A DNA stretch of 64,000 nt from Parasponia andersonii (GCA_002914805.1 JXTB01000573.1:19449-83448), one strand, 5' to 3'. Positions 1 to 12,251 are shown, numbered from the stretch's first letter. Translations and numbers: made by a program. The notes: a model not told the origin generated them from the letters alone.

Positions 1-1020
1 GGCAAGGCTATTTACTAATTTTATCTACACTTAAGCATTATCTATGGATCAACAACATGGTCACTTATCGGGAAAAAAAAAAGAGAGAGAGAAAGAACAA
101 CAACAACATGATACTTAAATACTACAATATACTACAATATGGCATCATCAAGTGAGAAGAGGACAAACTACATATTATTTACGATGGGGTACCTTTGATA
201 GAAGCTTAATTTAATGGATACGAGTTAGGATCTCTCTCTCCTGGAGGGCCAGAGTGGTTGGTGGTCCCCAATACCGACCATTGACTCTTGAATCCCAACA
301 TGTCCCCAGCAGTGACCTATACCCAAATCTTATGATCAATACTAACAGGCTAAGGAGCTGAAATGGACTCCACTCTCTCTCAGGGACTATTCTCAGTCCC
401 AATGCCTGGCTGATACGAACTTCAATAGATATGCTGTAGTGGTGCTTTCTTTTTTCTTCGCCTCTTTCCACTTTTGAAAATAAAGGCATTCACATACCTC
501 AATTTCACCGAAGAATACGGTGGATTTTCATCGTTATAACGTGAGGTATAAAGTAAGGAATTTTCCATTTAATATTTGGCCAGATGGGTTGAGTTTAGGA
601 TTAAGTATTCCACTCCGACTCTAATTATATATAAATTAATTTATAATTTTTATATAATAATAATTCAACTAGATATTTTAAAAAATCTAATAATAAATAG
701 TCAAATACTAATATTATTTGAGTTTTAAATATTTGAGATTGTAGTATCTTTTTTAATGAATAACAACTCTTAACATGTTAAAGTTCTATTTGAATGTATT
801 TTTTTTGGTTATTTAGATTTTTTATTAAATCGTAATCACAGTGAATTTGAGCTAAAATTCGACTTTTCAACGAGGTTAACTTTAATTTAGATTTTTTTTT
901 CTGATATATTTATATTTTTAATTTGGACAAAAACATATGATTGTTTGATTAATTTGACAATTTCAAATGGAGATCTCAATATATCAATATAAAAACTAAT
1001 CCTCGATAAAGATTATCTGA

Positions 1021-1120
1021 AATTATTATGTACTAAACTAATGATGAATGATGCAGAAATTGAATGATAAAATTATTATGTACTAAACTAATGATGAATG
1101 ATGCAGAAATTGAATGATAA
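1021..1120. repeat. Perfect two-copy 50-bp tandem duplication
   Basis: Bases 1021-1070 and 1071-1120 are identical on reading (unit starts aattattatgtactaaact). With no differences between the copies, the duplication should be recent, probably by slippage or repair. Confidence 0.95.
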
Positions 1121-1604
1121 AATAATAACTATAATAATTAAAATGAGGATAATAAACGCAAAACAAGTTACGCTACTTTAACGTCTCGTACTCTAAATGG
1201 TAGACAAAAAATTATCACATGGATTATGATAGTATGGGTGTTATTGCCATTAATGAGAATCATGTGTATGTGAAAAAGGTTAGACATGGTAATACCATTA
1301 CCAAACAGTACTTTTTATTGTTATTATTTGTAATTTTAATATTCTTTTACATCTAATTTAAATCGTGTTAACCTTTTTTTTTTTAATGGCCCCAAAAGAT
1401 GCCACATTTTTTAAGCTTCTTTGAAATCCTTCAGCTACTAAAACGGGTTCTTTAAAATATTTACCATAACATTGTGCGTGTGTTTTTTTTCTTTTAGCAC
1501 TTCAGGTGAAAATAAAGTGGGAACATCATTCATGTGATTTTTCACACATGCAATGCACATGGTAATAACTAATAAATTAAATAGTAAAAATACCTCCTGC
1601 ACAC

Positions 1605-1636
<32 letters not shown>
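1605..1636. repeat. (AT)n microsatellite
   Basis: An uninterrupted run of alternating A and T in intergenic DNA. Confidence 0.9.
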
Positions 1637-1639
<3 letters not shown>

Positions 1640-2117
1640 TATGGGCCTATATATAAAGAAATTAAAAAAATGAAAAAGAAAACAAAAGCCATTAAGATGC
1701 TGACACTAGTTGTGTGAACAGAAACAAAATAAACAATGAATAACGTCCCTGTCCCAAATCTAAAATTCACCTCGTCCTGAATGCTGATTGGCTATCCCAG
1801 TTACCTTCTTCGCTAAGAATCAAGACCGGACCGGCCCATAAAATCATCGTTCAAAATTTCAACCAATAAACAGTAAGCCTAACCAACCAACCCGGTCCAG
1901 AAAAAAAAAAATTTTAAAAAACCCAAATAGCAAAAATATCTGGACCGGGCGGGTCCCAACTGTCGACCGGTTCAGCTTGAGGACCACAACGATAGTAACT
2001 ACCAGGAAGCCTCACCCTGTCAAGGTCGGTGCTCTCGCTCTCTCGAATCAAATTTCAGAATATTGAAAGAAGTGACTAAACCCAAGCCCCACTTTCCCCT
2101 GAAAAACCACCAAATCC

Positions 2118-2360
2118 ATGGCTCGGAACGATCAAAGACTGTACCATAACAGTAGCCAAGTTCCACCGCCTTATGATTCTCTCTTGAGATTTTTATCGAA
2201 CACCTTGTCGGCAATCCAATTCGACCCTCTTATACACCCACTTACCTACTCCATTTCTTCATTTTTAACCGACCATAACCGTCTCTCTATTCGATATTTT
2301 TCTCCCAATCTCGTTCTGAACCAAAAACACGTTCTGGGTACTGAGATATCGAGTCGATGA
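2118..2360 (+). CDS. Possible upstream ORF (80 codons) in the HsfA3 leader, stop overlapping the main start
   Basis: An ATG in good plant context (ccATGG) at 2118 opens an 80-codon frame. Its TGA (2358-2360) overlaps the HSF start codon (2357-2359) as ATGA. The encoded peptide shows no domain I recognise. If the transcript begins upstream of 2118, ribosomes would meet this uORF first and could reach the main start only by leaky scanning or by termination-reinitiation at the ATGA overlap. uORF control is known for some plant HSF-family mRNAs, but here it is an inference: no transcription start is visible in sequence. It may simply lie in the promoter. Confidence 0.35.
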   Translation: MARNDQRLYHNSSQVPPPYDSLLRFLSNTLSAIQFDPLIHPLTYSISSFLTDHNRLSIRYFSPNLVLNQKHVLGTEISSR

Positions 2361-4944
2361 ATCCCAAAGATGAAGGCTTTCTTCCTCGGTCTTCCGAGGA
2401 ATTGGAGTCGGAGACTTTTGGGTTTTCTTCGATTGGGTCGGAGATGGCTGAGCCGTTAGGAGCTCAGGCCCAGCCATTTCTCTCTGAGCCTTTCTTCATG
2501 GATAGTGCTGCTAGTTTTTCCATGGATAGTATTAAGTTTTCTGGGTCTCATTCTTCGTCTTCATTTGGCTTCTCTCCAAGTGAAATTGAAGCTTTTCCAT
2601 CTATGAACCCGTCACAATCTTCGTCTTCTCCTGTTTTTGGGTTTAAGGCGGGAAATCCAGTTGGGGAAATAGCTCATACTGTACCATCCACTACCGGAGG
2701 AGAGGCTGGAGCTCCGGTTACTGGTAGTGGGACGGAGTTTGTTGCAGTACCTCAGCCTCTTGAATGTTTACTGGGCAGTCCAGTTCCGCCATTTCTGTCA
2801 AAAACTTTTGATCTTGTGGACGACCCAACACTCGACCCGATTATATCGTGGGGTTCGACCGGCGGGAGCTTCGTCGTGTGGGACCCTCTGGAGTTTGCCA
2901 GGCTCATTCTGCCACGGAATTTCAAGCACAACAATTTCTCCAGTTTTGTCCGGCAGCTTAATACTTATGTGGGTATTTTAGTAACACCGTCTGTAGTGAC
3001 CGCTGTGATCTGTATGTAAACTTGTTGTTTTTGTCTATTCTTTTTCTTCTGTAATATTCAGTTGTTTTGTTTTGTGTATTATTCTTTGTTTATTTGTAAT
3101 TGGTTTCGCATTGGTCCGAAAGATGTAACTGACTTGTAATTTTGTATGCCTTAATATTCATAATCAGATTATGATGGAACTGGTGATGTATACTTTCACT
3201 CTCAATTAATTGTAAACATTTTTAATTGCATTTGTACCTAACAATGATTTGTTGCTTTGAAGTTTGGTACTTTCCTTGTCGTTATGGTTTATAGTTCATA
3301 CAGGTTAATGATGGACATATCTGCTGGTGCTGGTCACGTAGTGTTCATTATAATTTCTGTAGCTATACTTTTATGGTGTATTCTCTCATGTATAACATTT
3401 ACGTAATTGTAAGACTTGTTATCTTTTCCTTATGTCCCATAAGACTTATATACTGAATCTTAAGGAGATGGTAGAAGAAGGAGCTGCATATTTCATTATC
3501 ATAACGCCAAGAAAGGAACATCTTCCCCTATTGAGTACTAGAAAAGGGAAGTTCATCGTCTTCAGGTAGAATTTCAGGTTCCGATGAAACATTTATTGTG
3601 GCCGTTTGTTAAACATCAATGCACTTGCCAGCTTCTTCAAGTTTAGAAAAGCTTTTCTGTGATTGCAGATTTTGTAATACAGTTTAGCTCATTGTATGCT
3701 TGAATTTTGTTGACTTCAATTATTTTTCTTGTCTGATCAGTTAGTCATCATGTAAAATATCATATTTGTCTTGTGATATCTGTACCACTTTCTCCCACTC
3801 ACTCTTGAATTGTTTTGACTACTGTTTTCAGGGATTTCGTAAGATTGATACTGATAAGTGGGAGTTTGCAAATGAAGCATTCCAGCGAGGGAAGAAACAT
3901 CTTTTGAAGAGCATCCAACGTCGCAAAGCAACTCAATCCCAGCAGATAGCAAGCTATATTGGGTCTTTTACTGAAGCAGGGAAGTCTGGACTGGAAGGTA
4001 AGGTAGAGAGGTTGAGGAAGGAGAAGAGTACGTTGATGCAGGAGGTTGTCGAATTGCAGCAGCAGCAGCGGGGTACAGTTCACCTTATGGAAATGGTGAA
4101 CAAGAGGATCCAGTCCGCTGAGAAAAGACAGAAACAGATGGTTTCTTTCTTCGCGAAGATGCTTCAGAATCCGTCGTTCATTGCTAGACTTAAGCAGAAG
4201 GAACAACAGAAAGAGATAGGCTCCTCAAGGGTGCGTAGGAAATTCGTGACACAACAGCAACATGAAATTGGTGAACCAGATTCTTCCATGGAAGCGCAGC
4301 TGGTGAAGTACAGTCCTGGTTGGAGAAACCTTGGCATACCTTCTGCAGGGCCAGATGTGAATCCATTTCCTACTGAGCAAGGTATGGCAGGGAACCTGGT
4401 TATAGATGAAGAAAACATGCCATTCCAATCCCAGGATTTCACATCTGATAAATTGACTCTATCAGATGAAATAACAGCAATGCAGGAATTTTATAGAACA
4501 GCGGACCAAGCGGGAGTAGGGGCATCAAGCATGCAAACTGAAGATCCTCTCTTTAAAGGAAAGGGTATTCTGAGCCCACAACAAGAGCTTAATCCCGAGT
4601 ATTATGTCTCTTTCCCAGAGGATTTGATAAAGGGGAAGAGTTTTCCAGAACTCTCATCTACAGGAATGGAAAGCATCATTAAACAAGATGATATGTGGAG
4701 CATGGGTCTTGATGCCAGCGCTGGTATGTCTAGTGGTGGCAATGAGTTATTGGATACTCCAGTCACCTATGAAATGCCAGAGCTGGGAATGATCAGTGGG
4801 TCATTGGATATCTGGGATTTAGGTTCATTGCAAGTAGGAGGTTCGGAAGTTCACAAGTGGTCAGCTGATGAATCACCATTTAACGAGCCTGAAAATCAAG
4901 CTAGCCAACCTAAAGATGATATACCTAAAAATATGGATCCATAG
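2357..4944 (+). CDS. HSFA3: Heat-stress transcription factor, class A, HsfA3-like (2 exons)
   Basis: Exons 2357-2968 and 3832-4944 join in phase 0 across a GT-AG intron of 863 bp and give 574 residues. The intron lies inside the DNA-binding domain, between QLNTY and GFRKI, the position conserved across plant HSFs. Residues about 143-236 form the winged-helix DNA-binding domain, including [17 protein letters not shown]. Residues about 258-325 form the HR-A/B coiled coil used for trimerisation, and a basic RVRRKF patch follows as a candidate nuclear signal. The acidic C-terminal half has isolated tryptophans (for example DDMWSMGL and LDIWDLGS) rather than classic AHA motifs, which together with the long serine-rich N-terminus points to HsfA3. 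HsfA3 acts in the nucleus downstream of DREB2-type factors in heat and drought responses (family knowledge). The subclass is my inference; membership of class A is firm. Confidence 0.9.
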
Positions 4945-6221
4945 GGCTACATTTGCTTTTGCATTTGATGCCTGGTGGATCCTAATTATTCTAGTTTTCC
5001 AGGGTTGACTGGGACGATTTGTTAATGAATATTTGATTCATTTAGCTACCAAGTTCTGTTCATTCTTTATTGTTATAAGCTTTCCTTTTTAATTGTTTTA
5101 CTCGGATGAACCCCTGTGAATATTACCTTATTTAACTAAATATAGTGGTGTTGTTTATGAGCTGCACTCTACAGAGTTTCTCCTTACAAATATTTGTTTT
5201 GAGTTGGGAAAACTGCAGGTCTGTGATTCTTGGAAGGAAGCCCTATGATTGAACTGGGACTAGCTTTGCTTATACTATATGGTCCTTTCCGAGAGGTATG
5301 GTTTACCTTCGAGTCGTAATAGTTTACAATGTCCCAGTAGTATTTTCATTACCCTTCTTCAGGGCTGTTTTCACCCTCAGGCATTTCATATTTTTTTTAT
5401 TTTTTTTGCTGGGGACAGGCATTTCATATGTGGGGTGAAACCGGGCGTCATATTGGAAATAGAATGGCTTTTTATATGATATGAACTACCCTTGACCAGG
5501 AGTTTTGGAGTTCCAGTCCACTTGACAGAGTTTGCTCTCAGACCCACCTTTTGGATCTTCCTGGGACAAATCGGGGAACAATCACCGACTTTCACACGCC
5601 TTTATTTTCTATTTTTCATTTTGTGACAGAAATGTAGGTCTATAGTCTTCTACATCTAATTCTAGTGTTTTAAATTACTTGAGTAGCCTGTAGCCTACAC
5701 GCAAATCTTTTTTTTTTTTTTTGGTCCCCGACTGAATATATTGCTTGCTGCAATATTCCCACAAAGGGTCTAATTGTAGATTCTCATCAAATTACTTGCT
5801 TGCTTGCCTAACCCCAACTCATCTTGCAAGCATTCATGATTCAAAAGGTCATTTTTATTCTCTTCTGCGACACCTCAGTTCAACCGTCCATTCGCCTTCC
5901 ATTTATGCAAACACTGAATTTGTTACCCAGTAAACGGCAAGCAGGATTGCCTCATTGGTTGACCACCATCAAGAAAAGAGGTGGTTTACAAACAAATATT
6001 ACTGAAAAGCTGAATTGGGTGATAATTATAATGGTGTATTTGAACATTACTAACCAAAAATGACATAATGCATCCTAGACATGATATCTATGGATGCATC
6101 ACAGGCAAATCAATCTGTGATACAGGAAGAAAAGAATTCCATGCCTCTTCTTAAATCTCTTCTGCATTTGGTCTCCACTATTGAAGTGGGACCTTTGAGC
6201 CAACGATGAGTCAAAACAGGA
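4945..6221. other. Convergent intergenic region between HsfA3 and RPF2
   Basis: The two genes point at each other, so this stretch should contain both 3' UTRs. I see no further gene. Short open frames at 5279-5479, 5386-5595 and 5745-6063 have no recognisable content. Confidence 0.6.
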
Positions 6222-8189
6222 TTACTCAGAATCTTCCTTTTGCTTTTTTGATGCATGCTCGTTGTCATCACCACTTTTCAATTTAGCTTCACGGCGCTCC
6301 CTCTTCACTCCCTTGGCTTTGTAAGGTAAAGCTGTCTCTCCAACCTGTATGCCCAAACAGAGACCAAAGCACGATAAAGATTAAACTATTATGTTAATCA
6401 ACCAAGTAGCTAACAAATATTGAATATTGGAAAATAACTCTGTAGATCATCGAGAAGAGGAGTAGACTAGAACCGGTTTTACCTTCTGATCTGGAATGTA
6501 TACTTTTCCAATCTTCCCCTCAATAGCATCCTGGCTAACATTCTTAACCTGCCAGTACAAACAGCAATCATTTACAACCTGTGTTCCCTGGCAAAGGAAA
6601 CAAAAGAGACTCAAAAGAATTGAGTGATCAAACCTTCTTCTTGGTCTGATCTTTGGCTGTTTTCATAGCTTCTTTTCTAAGGCCTTCATTAGGTAGACGA
6701 TGTCGACGGACTACTAAATCCATGGATGGACCAACTTCTACAAGTTCCATTCTTGGCACTATAGATCCAGATTTTTTCAGCCGTAGCGCACAATGACTAA
6801 GAAATACTTTATTAGAAGATGTAGCTGTACATACATAGGCACGGTCTACTCCACCAAGATTTAAATTTTCAATAACCTGTACACATATAAGCCTATGTAA
6901 CTTTCTCAAAACTAAAACAAGATAAGAGTGCAATGGACATAAAAAATGTACCTCTCCTCGTAATAGATCAAGCAAAACTTCCTTCAAATGTTTCAACTCT
7001 TCCGAGCTATCAAATCCTTCTCCAATGAAAGCAATAAAAGGTTTTGAGCCTGCCTTTGGAGCTAGTTTCTTATCATATGTAAACGATTCCATGGGCTTAA
7101 AATTTTCAACCCCAACCTCTACAAGATCATATATATGGTGATCATAAGTTCTCCCTATCACAAGATTGTCAGGTCGCTTCTTTGAGTGAGAACCAAACTG
7201 AAATTAAAGCAATAAAAGAAAAAATTTAAAAAAAAAAATTGCCAAAGGAAACACAGAACATAAACAAAATAAAATAGTTGACTAAATTTCAGTTAAAATC
7301 TCTAATAGACATGAGGGATTAAATGCTCTAGAAGGGAAAAGAAAGAAATGTTTTATAGTTTCAGATGATCCATTAAGCCTGCTAATTCGCTGCACGCAAA
7401 GAAATGCCTTCTAAAACAAACTTTCATCCAAATGCGTCCTCACCAAGTTTGGAAAAACTAATTTGATAATTAAGCCAAGAAGTTGAGTATGAAGCTTTAC
7501 ACCTAGAGCTCTAAGGTAGCTAAACAGGCCAACAAAATCTCTAAGTATCATATAGAAGAAGCTCAATCAAAGCACATACACATTGGATTTTTTACTTTTG
7601 CAACATAGCATTAGACGAATCCAATTTGGAATAATAGACGTAAACTAACACAAAACAAACCAAACTTCACTTAAAAGGAAAATTATGATCATCTGTTTCA
7701 ACTTACTACAAACATGCTGCAGTCAGTTTTCTGAGAGAAAAACTCCAATGCAGTTTCACCACCGCTTTCGAATGGCCTAACTTCTCCATTCTTTCGGCTA
7801 AACCTCACCGCACTTTCCTTCTTCAGGTGATAAATTTGAGTCAATACAGAATTCAACACACCACTGGTCTTGGTACCATGGAGTATCAGAGTCTTCTTCC
7901 CGGTCTCAACCTGTAAATTCAGGTCCAAAAATACAAAACCCCAAAACCCAATTACAATTTTTAAAAAAAAAAAATGATAAACACCTCAGCCTTTACAGTT
8001 TTAAATGTTTTGAACTTCAGGCCATCAATTTTTCAAGGAATAATTTTCCCGGGAAACAAACGCAGCCAGTTGGGAAATGTAAAAAAATGAAAAAGTAAAT
8101 AAATAAATAAGGGAACTCACACGCTTAGGAGCGCGTTTCTCAAGCTCTCGCCTAGCTTTTCCTTTCTTAGGAGTTTTCACTTTCAACAT
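6222..8189 (-). CDS. RPF2: Ribosome production factor 2 homolog (Brix domain; 6 exons)
   Basis: Minus-strand exons, in order: 8189-8121, 7910-7707, 7197-6952, 6876-6634, 6548-6483 and 6344-6222. All introns are GT-AG and all junctions are phase 0, giving 316 residues, close to other RPF2 proteins. The start ATG opens MLKVKTPKKGKARRELEKRA, the family's basic N-terminus. The Brix domain follows (about residues 28-240) with PFESGGET, SHSKKRPDNLV, FIGEGF, RAYVC and MELVEVGPSMDLV. The C-terminus is lysine-rich. RPF2 works in the nucleolus with RRS1 to dock the 5S RNP during 60S assembly (family knowledge). An additional GT-AG intron appears to lie in the 5' UTR (8196-8292). No frame damage is seen. 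Confidence 0.93.
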
Positions 8190-8195
8190 GATTAT

Positions 8196-8292
8196 CTGTA
8201 AGAACCAGTTGATGAATACGATATATACACATATATACTTATATATATAATTCACAAATGAAAGAGTAAAAGGTGAGGTGAAATGGGAATAC
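8196..8292 (-). other. Probable 5'-UTR intron of RPF2
   Basis: Read on the minus strand, a GT donor follows ...GCGACTG (donor at 8292-8291) and TTCTTACAG ends at 8196, six bases upstream of the start codon. The 97-bp length and pyrimidine-rich acceptor are typical of plant introns. It is inferred from splice signals only. Confidence 0.5.
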
Positions 8293-8362
8293 CAGTCGCG
8301 GAGAAACAAGGTGAGAGCTTGGAGCAGACGTAAGGGTTTCTCTGGCAGAAGAAGATAGTAGC

Positions 8363-8451
8363 TAGGGTTTTTCTGCTCAAAAGATGGTGATGACTTATGA
8401 ATGACAATGGGTTTAAGGGCCCTTTTATCTGCCGGACTTGGGCCGAGCCCA
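8363..8451 (-). promoter_or_regulatory. Telo-box and paired Site II elements in the RPF2 promoter
   Basis: On the minus strand a telo-box AAACCCTA sits at 8370-8363. Two Site II-type hexamers lie upstream: TGGGCT at 8451-8446, and TGGGCC on the opposite strand at 8439-8444. Telo-boxes together with Site II motifs are the known promoter signature of plant ribosomal-protein and ribosome-biogenesis genes, bound by Myb/TRB-type and TCP-type factors. The combination supports growth-linked control of RPF2. Confidence 0.6.
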
Positions 8452-9139
8452 TGTGGAACTGGATCAAACAAGAAAACGACAGTATTTACAAAATTATGGC
8501 CTTTTTTTCACCTATTTAATAAACAGCCTCTTTTTTTTCTTTTTTTTTCTTTTTTTTTTGCTAAATCACATCTTTTTTAATAGATCAGTTTTATGTTTCT
8601 ATATTAATTTTCAAATTCATATTAATTGTATTGATTTATAAATGTTTTTGATGTATTTATAAACTAATATGTTTCTGCCCTTTTTGATATACTCTGTAAT
8701 TTTTATTAGTGTTTGAAAAACGAGACATTTATTAAATAAGACTTAGAATTTGGCTACTTAGCTAAAGACCCAAATGCATATGTGACACATGGTCATCTAT
8801 CTTTCAAAGTCAATGGTGGCAATTTGTGTTCATGGCTCAAGTTCGTGTATGGTTGATACCCATTATTTAGGGCTAATTAGTTATTTAACTATTTTTTGGT
8901 CCAAAATTTAGTACATGATCAAACTCAAAAGTTTATAATTAAATGTCTAATTTACTTAATGACAAAAATTGAAATATAACATATTCAACAAATAAAGCTT
9001 TAAAAGAAATGAAAATTTAGCCATAATTTTTAAAATATGGACATCTACTAAAACAAATTTAAAAAATTAATCATCCACCTAATTTTCTCTATTATTATTT
9101 ACATAAAAACTTTAAACCCGAATTTGATCTATGACCCAT

Positions 9140-9287
9140 CATGCTAGAAAATCCTCAATACTAATTCAATCACATATAAAAGGATTGATCCAAACTTACT
9201 CAACTTGTTTAGACATGCTAGAAAATCCTCAATACTAATTCAATCACATATAAAAGGATTGATCCAAACCTACTCAACTTGTTTAGA
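9140..9287. repeat. Two-copy 74-bp tandem duplication
   Basis: The copies at 9140-9213 and 9214-9287 differ at one position that I can see (aaacTtac versus aaacCtac), so the duplication is recent. Confidence 0.92.
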
Positions 9288-9815
9288 TAAGCAACAGTTA
9301 ACTCACAACTCGTTTGTAATCTACCAACTTGATTTTGACCTTTTTTATTATTATTTTATCATTTTTTCAAAATTATTTATACCTTATTTTAAAAGGAAAA
9401 ATGGAATTTTCATATAAATTTAAGTATCCTTATTTATTAAATAATACACAATCAAAAGGTAGCATTACATTGCCTTTTTGTTTTTTTTAAGGTTTTCTAA
9501 ATTAATAATATTTTTTTAATAATTCAATTATTTATAAATTTACTAGTGGGTCAAATGAGTAAATTTCGTGGCAATCAAGCTAACATGAATCTGTCTCGGT
9601 TTCTATTTCATGTTAAACAAGTTGACATATGCCTTTTTTTTTTTTTAAATAAACTCTAATTGGCCAAAAATCATATCTTACTCATGTCATGTTGTCGATC
9701 GTTATCCAAATTGTCACCTCTATTTCGAACTCCTGTAACTTTAAGTGCCCTCCCAAAAAATAATAACAATAATAATGAAGTCCTTATTTGAGTTTTTTAG
9801 TAGTTGAGTCTCTAA

Positions 9816-9983
9816 CTTTTCAAAATTATATCACTCAAGTCCATATTTATGAGTTCAATTACTTTGACTGTTAAATACTCACGTTCAAATCACATGATTC
9901 TTTATAAATACATTTTCTACTTTTCAAAATCGTCTCACTAAAGTCCATGTTCATGAGTTCAGTTACTTTGACCGTTAAATACT
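9816..9983. repeat. Degenerate 64-bp direct repeat with a 40-bp spacer
   Basis: Segments 9816-9879 and 9920-9983 share the order cttttcaaaat, tcact, agtcca, gagttca, ttactttgac and gttaaatact, with scattered substitutions. Confidence 0.75.
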
Positions 9984-9985
9984 AA

Positions 9986-10904
9986 AGGTCCGTTTGGTTG
10001 CAGTGGTAGAATGATAATAGTAATGGTAATAGTAATCAGAATAGAATAGAAAAGAATAGTAATGTAATTATGTTGTTTGGTTGAAGTGGTAGAATTAGTA
10101 GCTGAATGGATATTCGTATGTTTGGCTAACTGTGAAAATGAATAGAATTAGCTGTATAATGACAAAAATACTCTTCATTTTAATTATTTTAAATTACATT
10201 TAGCATTAAATTATTTTACATTTAGTATTATTTTATCTTATTAAATTATTTCATTAATTATTTTTTATTAATTAAATTATTAGTTTATTAAATTATTTTA
10301 TATTTAGCATTAAATTATATTACTAATTAAATTATTTTGCATTTAGCATAACTTAATTTTATTATTTTTTTAATTATTTGATTAATTATTTTTTATTAAT
10401 TAAATTATTTAACATTTATCATTATTTTATTATTTCATTAAATTAAATTATTATTTTATCAAATTATTTTGCATATAGCATTATTTTATTTTATTATTTT
10501 TAAAATATTTTATTATTAAATTATTATTTTATTAAAATATATTAAATTATTTTTTATTAAGTAAAGTATTATTTTGTTAATTGATTTTACATTTAGCATT
10601 ATTTTATTTTATTGTTTCATTAAATTATTTTATTAATTATTTTTTATTATTTAAATTATTCTACATTTAGCATTATTTTACTTTATTTAATTATTTATTT
10701 TTTTATTAATTAAATAATTTAATTAAATAGTATTTCATTCCATTCTACCTTATTCCACTCAATCTTGGGTAGAATAGAATTCCACCATGTTTCGTTCTAA
10801 TGAAAAAGCTTTTTCTATTTGGATTTTCAACCAAATCATGAAATTGAGTCATTTTATAATTGTTTCCATTCTATTCAATTCCATTATCCCAACCAAACAT
10901 GACC
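9986..10904. mobile_element. Non-autonomous DNA transposon (MITE-like, PIF/Harbinger type suggested)
   Basis: The left end reads aggtccgtttggttg and the right end, reverse-complemented, reads ggtcatgtttggttg, so the termini are imperfect inverted repeats. Both continue into related gaatagaat-type sequence. TAA flanks both sides (9983-9985 and 10905-10907), the target duplication typical of PIF/Harbinger. There is no transposase frame. The interior (about 10145-10740) is an AT-rich array of degenerate units built on catttagcattattttatt. The superfamily is inferred from TIR style and TSD only. Confidence 0.7.
10145..10740. repeat. Degenerate internal tandem repeats of the MITE
   Basis: The words acatttagcat, ttattaattattttttatt and ttaattaaattatt recur many times with irregular spacing. 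They fill the middle of the element and are absent outside it. Confidence 0.7.
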
Positions 10905-11043
10905 TAATATTCGAATTGTGTGACTCTCTTTATAAGGACATTTCATATATTGAAGGAAAAAAAAAAAAAGATAAAACTGGATGGCAATATTTCTACTCAT
11001 TTGTTATAGACTTTAATGGCAAATGAGGAAAAAAAAAAACGGT

Positions 11044-11138
11044 ACTTTTGTTACTAGGCGTTTATTCCACCAAATATCTAATGACAACGAAATAGGACAC
11101 TTGGCTATTTAGCAATGTCCTAACTCCTAAGTAACAAA
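11044..11138. mobile_element. Small foldback element, about 95 bp
   Basis: Acttttgttactaggcg at the left pairs with ctcctaagtaacaaaagt at the right, forming inverted ends of about 17-18 bp around a short interior. There is no coding capacity and I could not define a target duplication, so the assignment as a tiny MITE is tentative. Confidence 0.4.
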
Positions 11139-12251
11139 AGTCGTGAACAATGAACATATAAATCTCGGTAGTATGACCTTTTTTGAGTGTTAAAACCTTT
11201 TTTTTTTTTTTTTTTTTTTTTGATAACTGAAAGTTTCATTACCGGACAAGCAAGTCAAGACTTTTAAAGAATAAGAATGTAAGTGTTCCATATTATAACA
11301 CGAAATATTAGGGACATTTTTTTTTTAATCAAAGCAAAGAGAAAATGTCATTTTCAACCTTTTTTTTTTGTTTTTGCCCTTGTGTTTTTGATGTGGAAAA
11401 CTTATTGAATTTGATTTCTTATTACATAGAATTATAATTCCATCGTTTTAGCTGAATTGAAGGAATAAATATGAAATGACAAAATTGCCATTGCTGATAT
11501 GTAGATTTAGCATAGGAAGTTCTAAATACATTAATAATTGGATTAAGTACATTCATAATTTTAATTACAATTTTACCGATAATTAGAATTACTAAAAAAG
11601 ATAATCTAAAAATTAAATCTACCCATGATAGTTATATAGTGAGAATACTAGCAATACAATGAGGAAAAAAAAGATGAAGAAAATTGCTTAAATCCTAGGA
11701 GAATATTTTTCTATTCTTTAAAATCATAAAATATGCAATCTTTTTTTTAGGACAATTATTAAAAAATTGAGAGAAAATATCACCATAATATATGAAATAT
11801 ATATATATATGCCCAAAATAATGGACAGACGAATCCGACAGAGTAATAGACAAAATGTGTCTTTGCCCATCGAATTATTGCCGCAGAGAATTACTCTCTT
11901 AAACTACTTTTTTTTTTTACAAGAATCTTCTAAAATATTAGATTGTGAAAAAAATTTCTCTTTTATTAGTTTCTATGACGGAATAATAACGTGTTTTCCT
12001 ATTTAGGATCTTTTAGAGGGCAATAAAGTAATTATAATATATTATTTTTTCTATTTTTTGGGACTAAAGAATTATTTAGTTTCTAAATTTTAAATAAATT
12101 CTCTTAAACTCATTTGTTTCCAAAAAAATAATGATAACAATAATTGAATGAGCTCAGGTTCTCTTTCTCTTTCTTCTTCTTCTTCATTGACATTCTTCGT
12201 TAAAGATTTTTCTAGAAGTAAAATGAAAGACGAGCAACCTTATCATGGTAT

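Larger units (their letters stand above)
1..2100. other. AT-rich intergenic DNA upstream of the HSF gene
   Basis: I recognise no gene in this stretch. It holds a perfect 50-bp tandem duplication (1021-1120), an (AT)n tract (about 1605-1636) and poly-T/poly-A runs. A minus-strand open frame covers 211-489 but has no recognisable domain. The last few hundred bases before 2118 lose the extreme AT bias and are probably the promoter and 5' leader of the heat-stress factor gene. Confidence 0.6.
8460..9985. other. AT-rich intergenic DNA
   Basis: I see no gene here. It contains poly-T runs near 8521-8560, a 74-bp tandem duplication (9140-9287) and a degenerate 64-bp direct repeat (9816-9879 and 9920-9983) that ends exactly where the MITE begins. 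Confidence 0.6.

Noticed and set aside
211..489. 92-codon minus-strand open frame near the left edge
   Set aside because: It has no recognisable domain and no orthologue I know. A donor-like GTATGTG lies just upstream of it on the minus strand, so a gene fragment is possible but not supportable.
1438..1770. 110-codon minus-strand open frame
   Set aside because: It runs through the (AT)n microsatellite and encodes alternating I/Y; chance frame.
8025..8471. 148-codon minus-strand frame over the RPF2 start
   Set aside because: It only overlaps RPF2 exon 1 (MLKVKTPKKGK) together with its 5' leader and first intron; not a separate gene.
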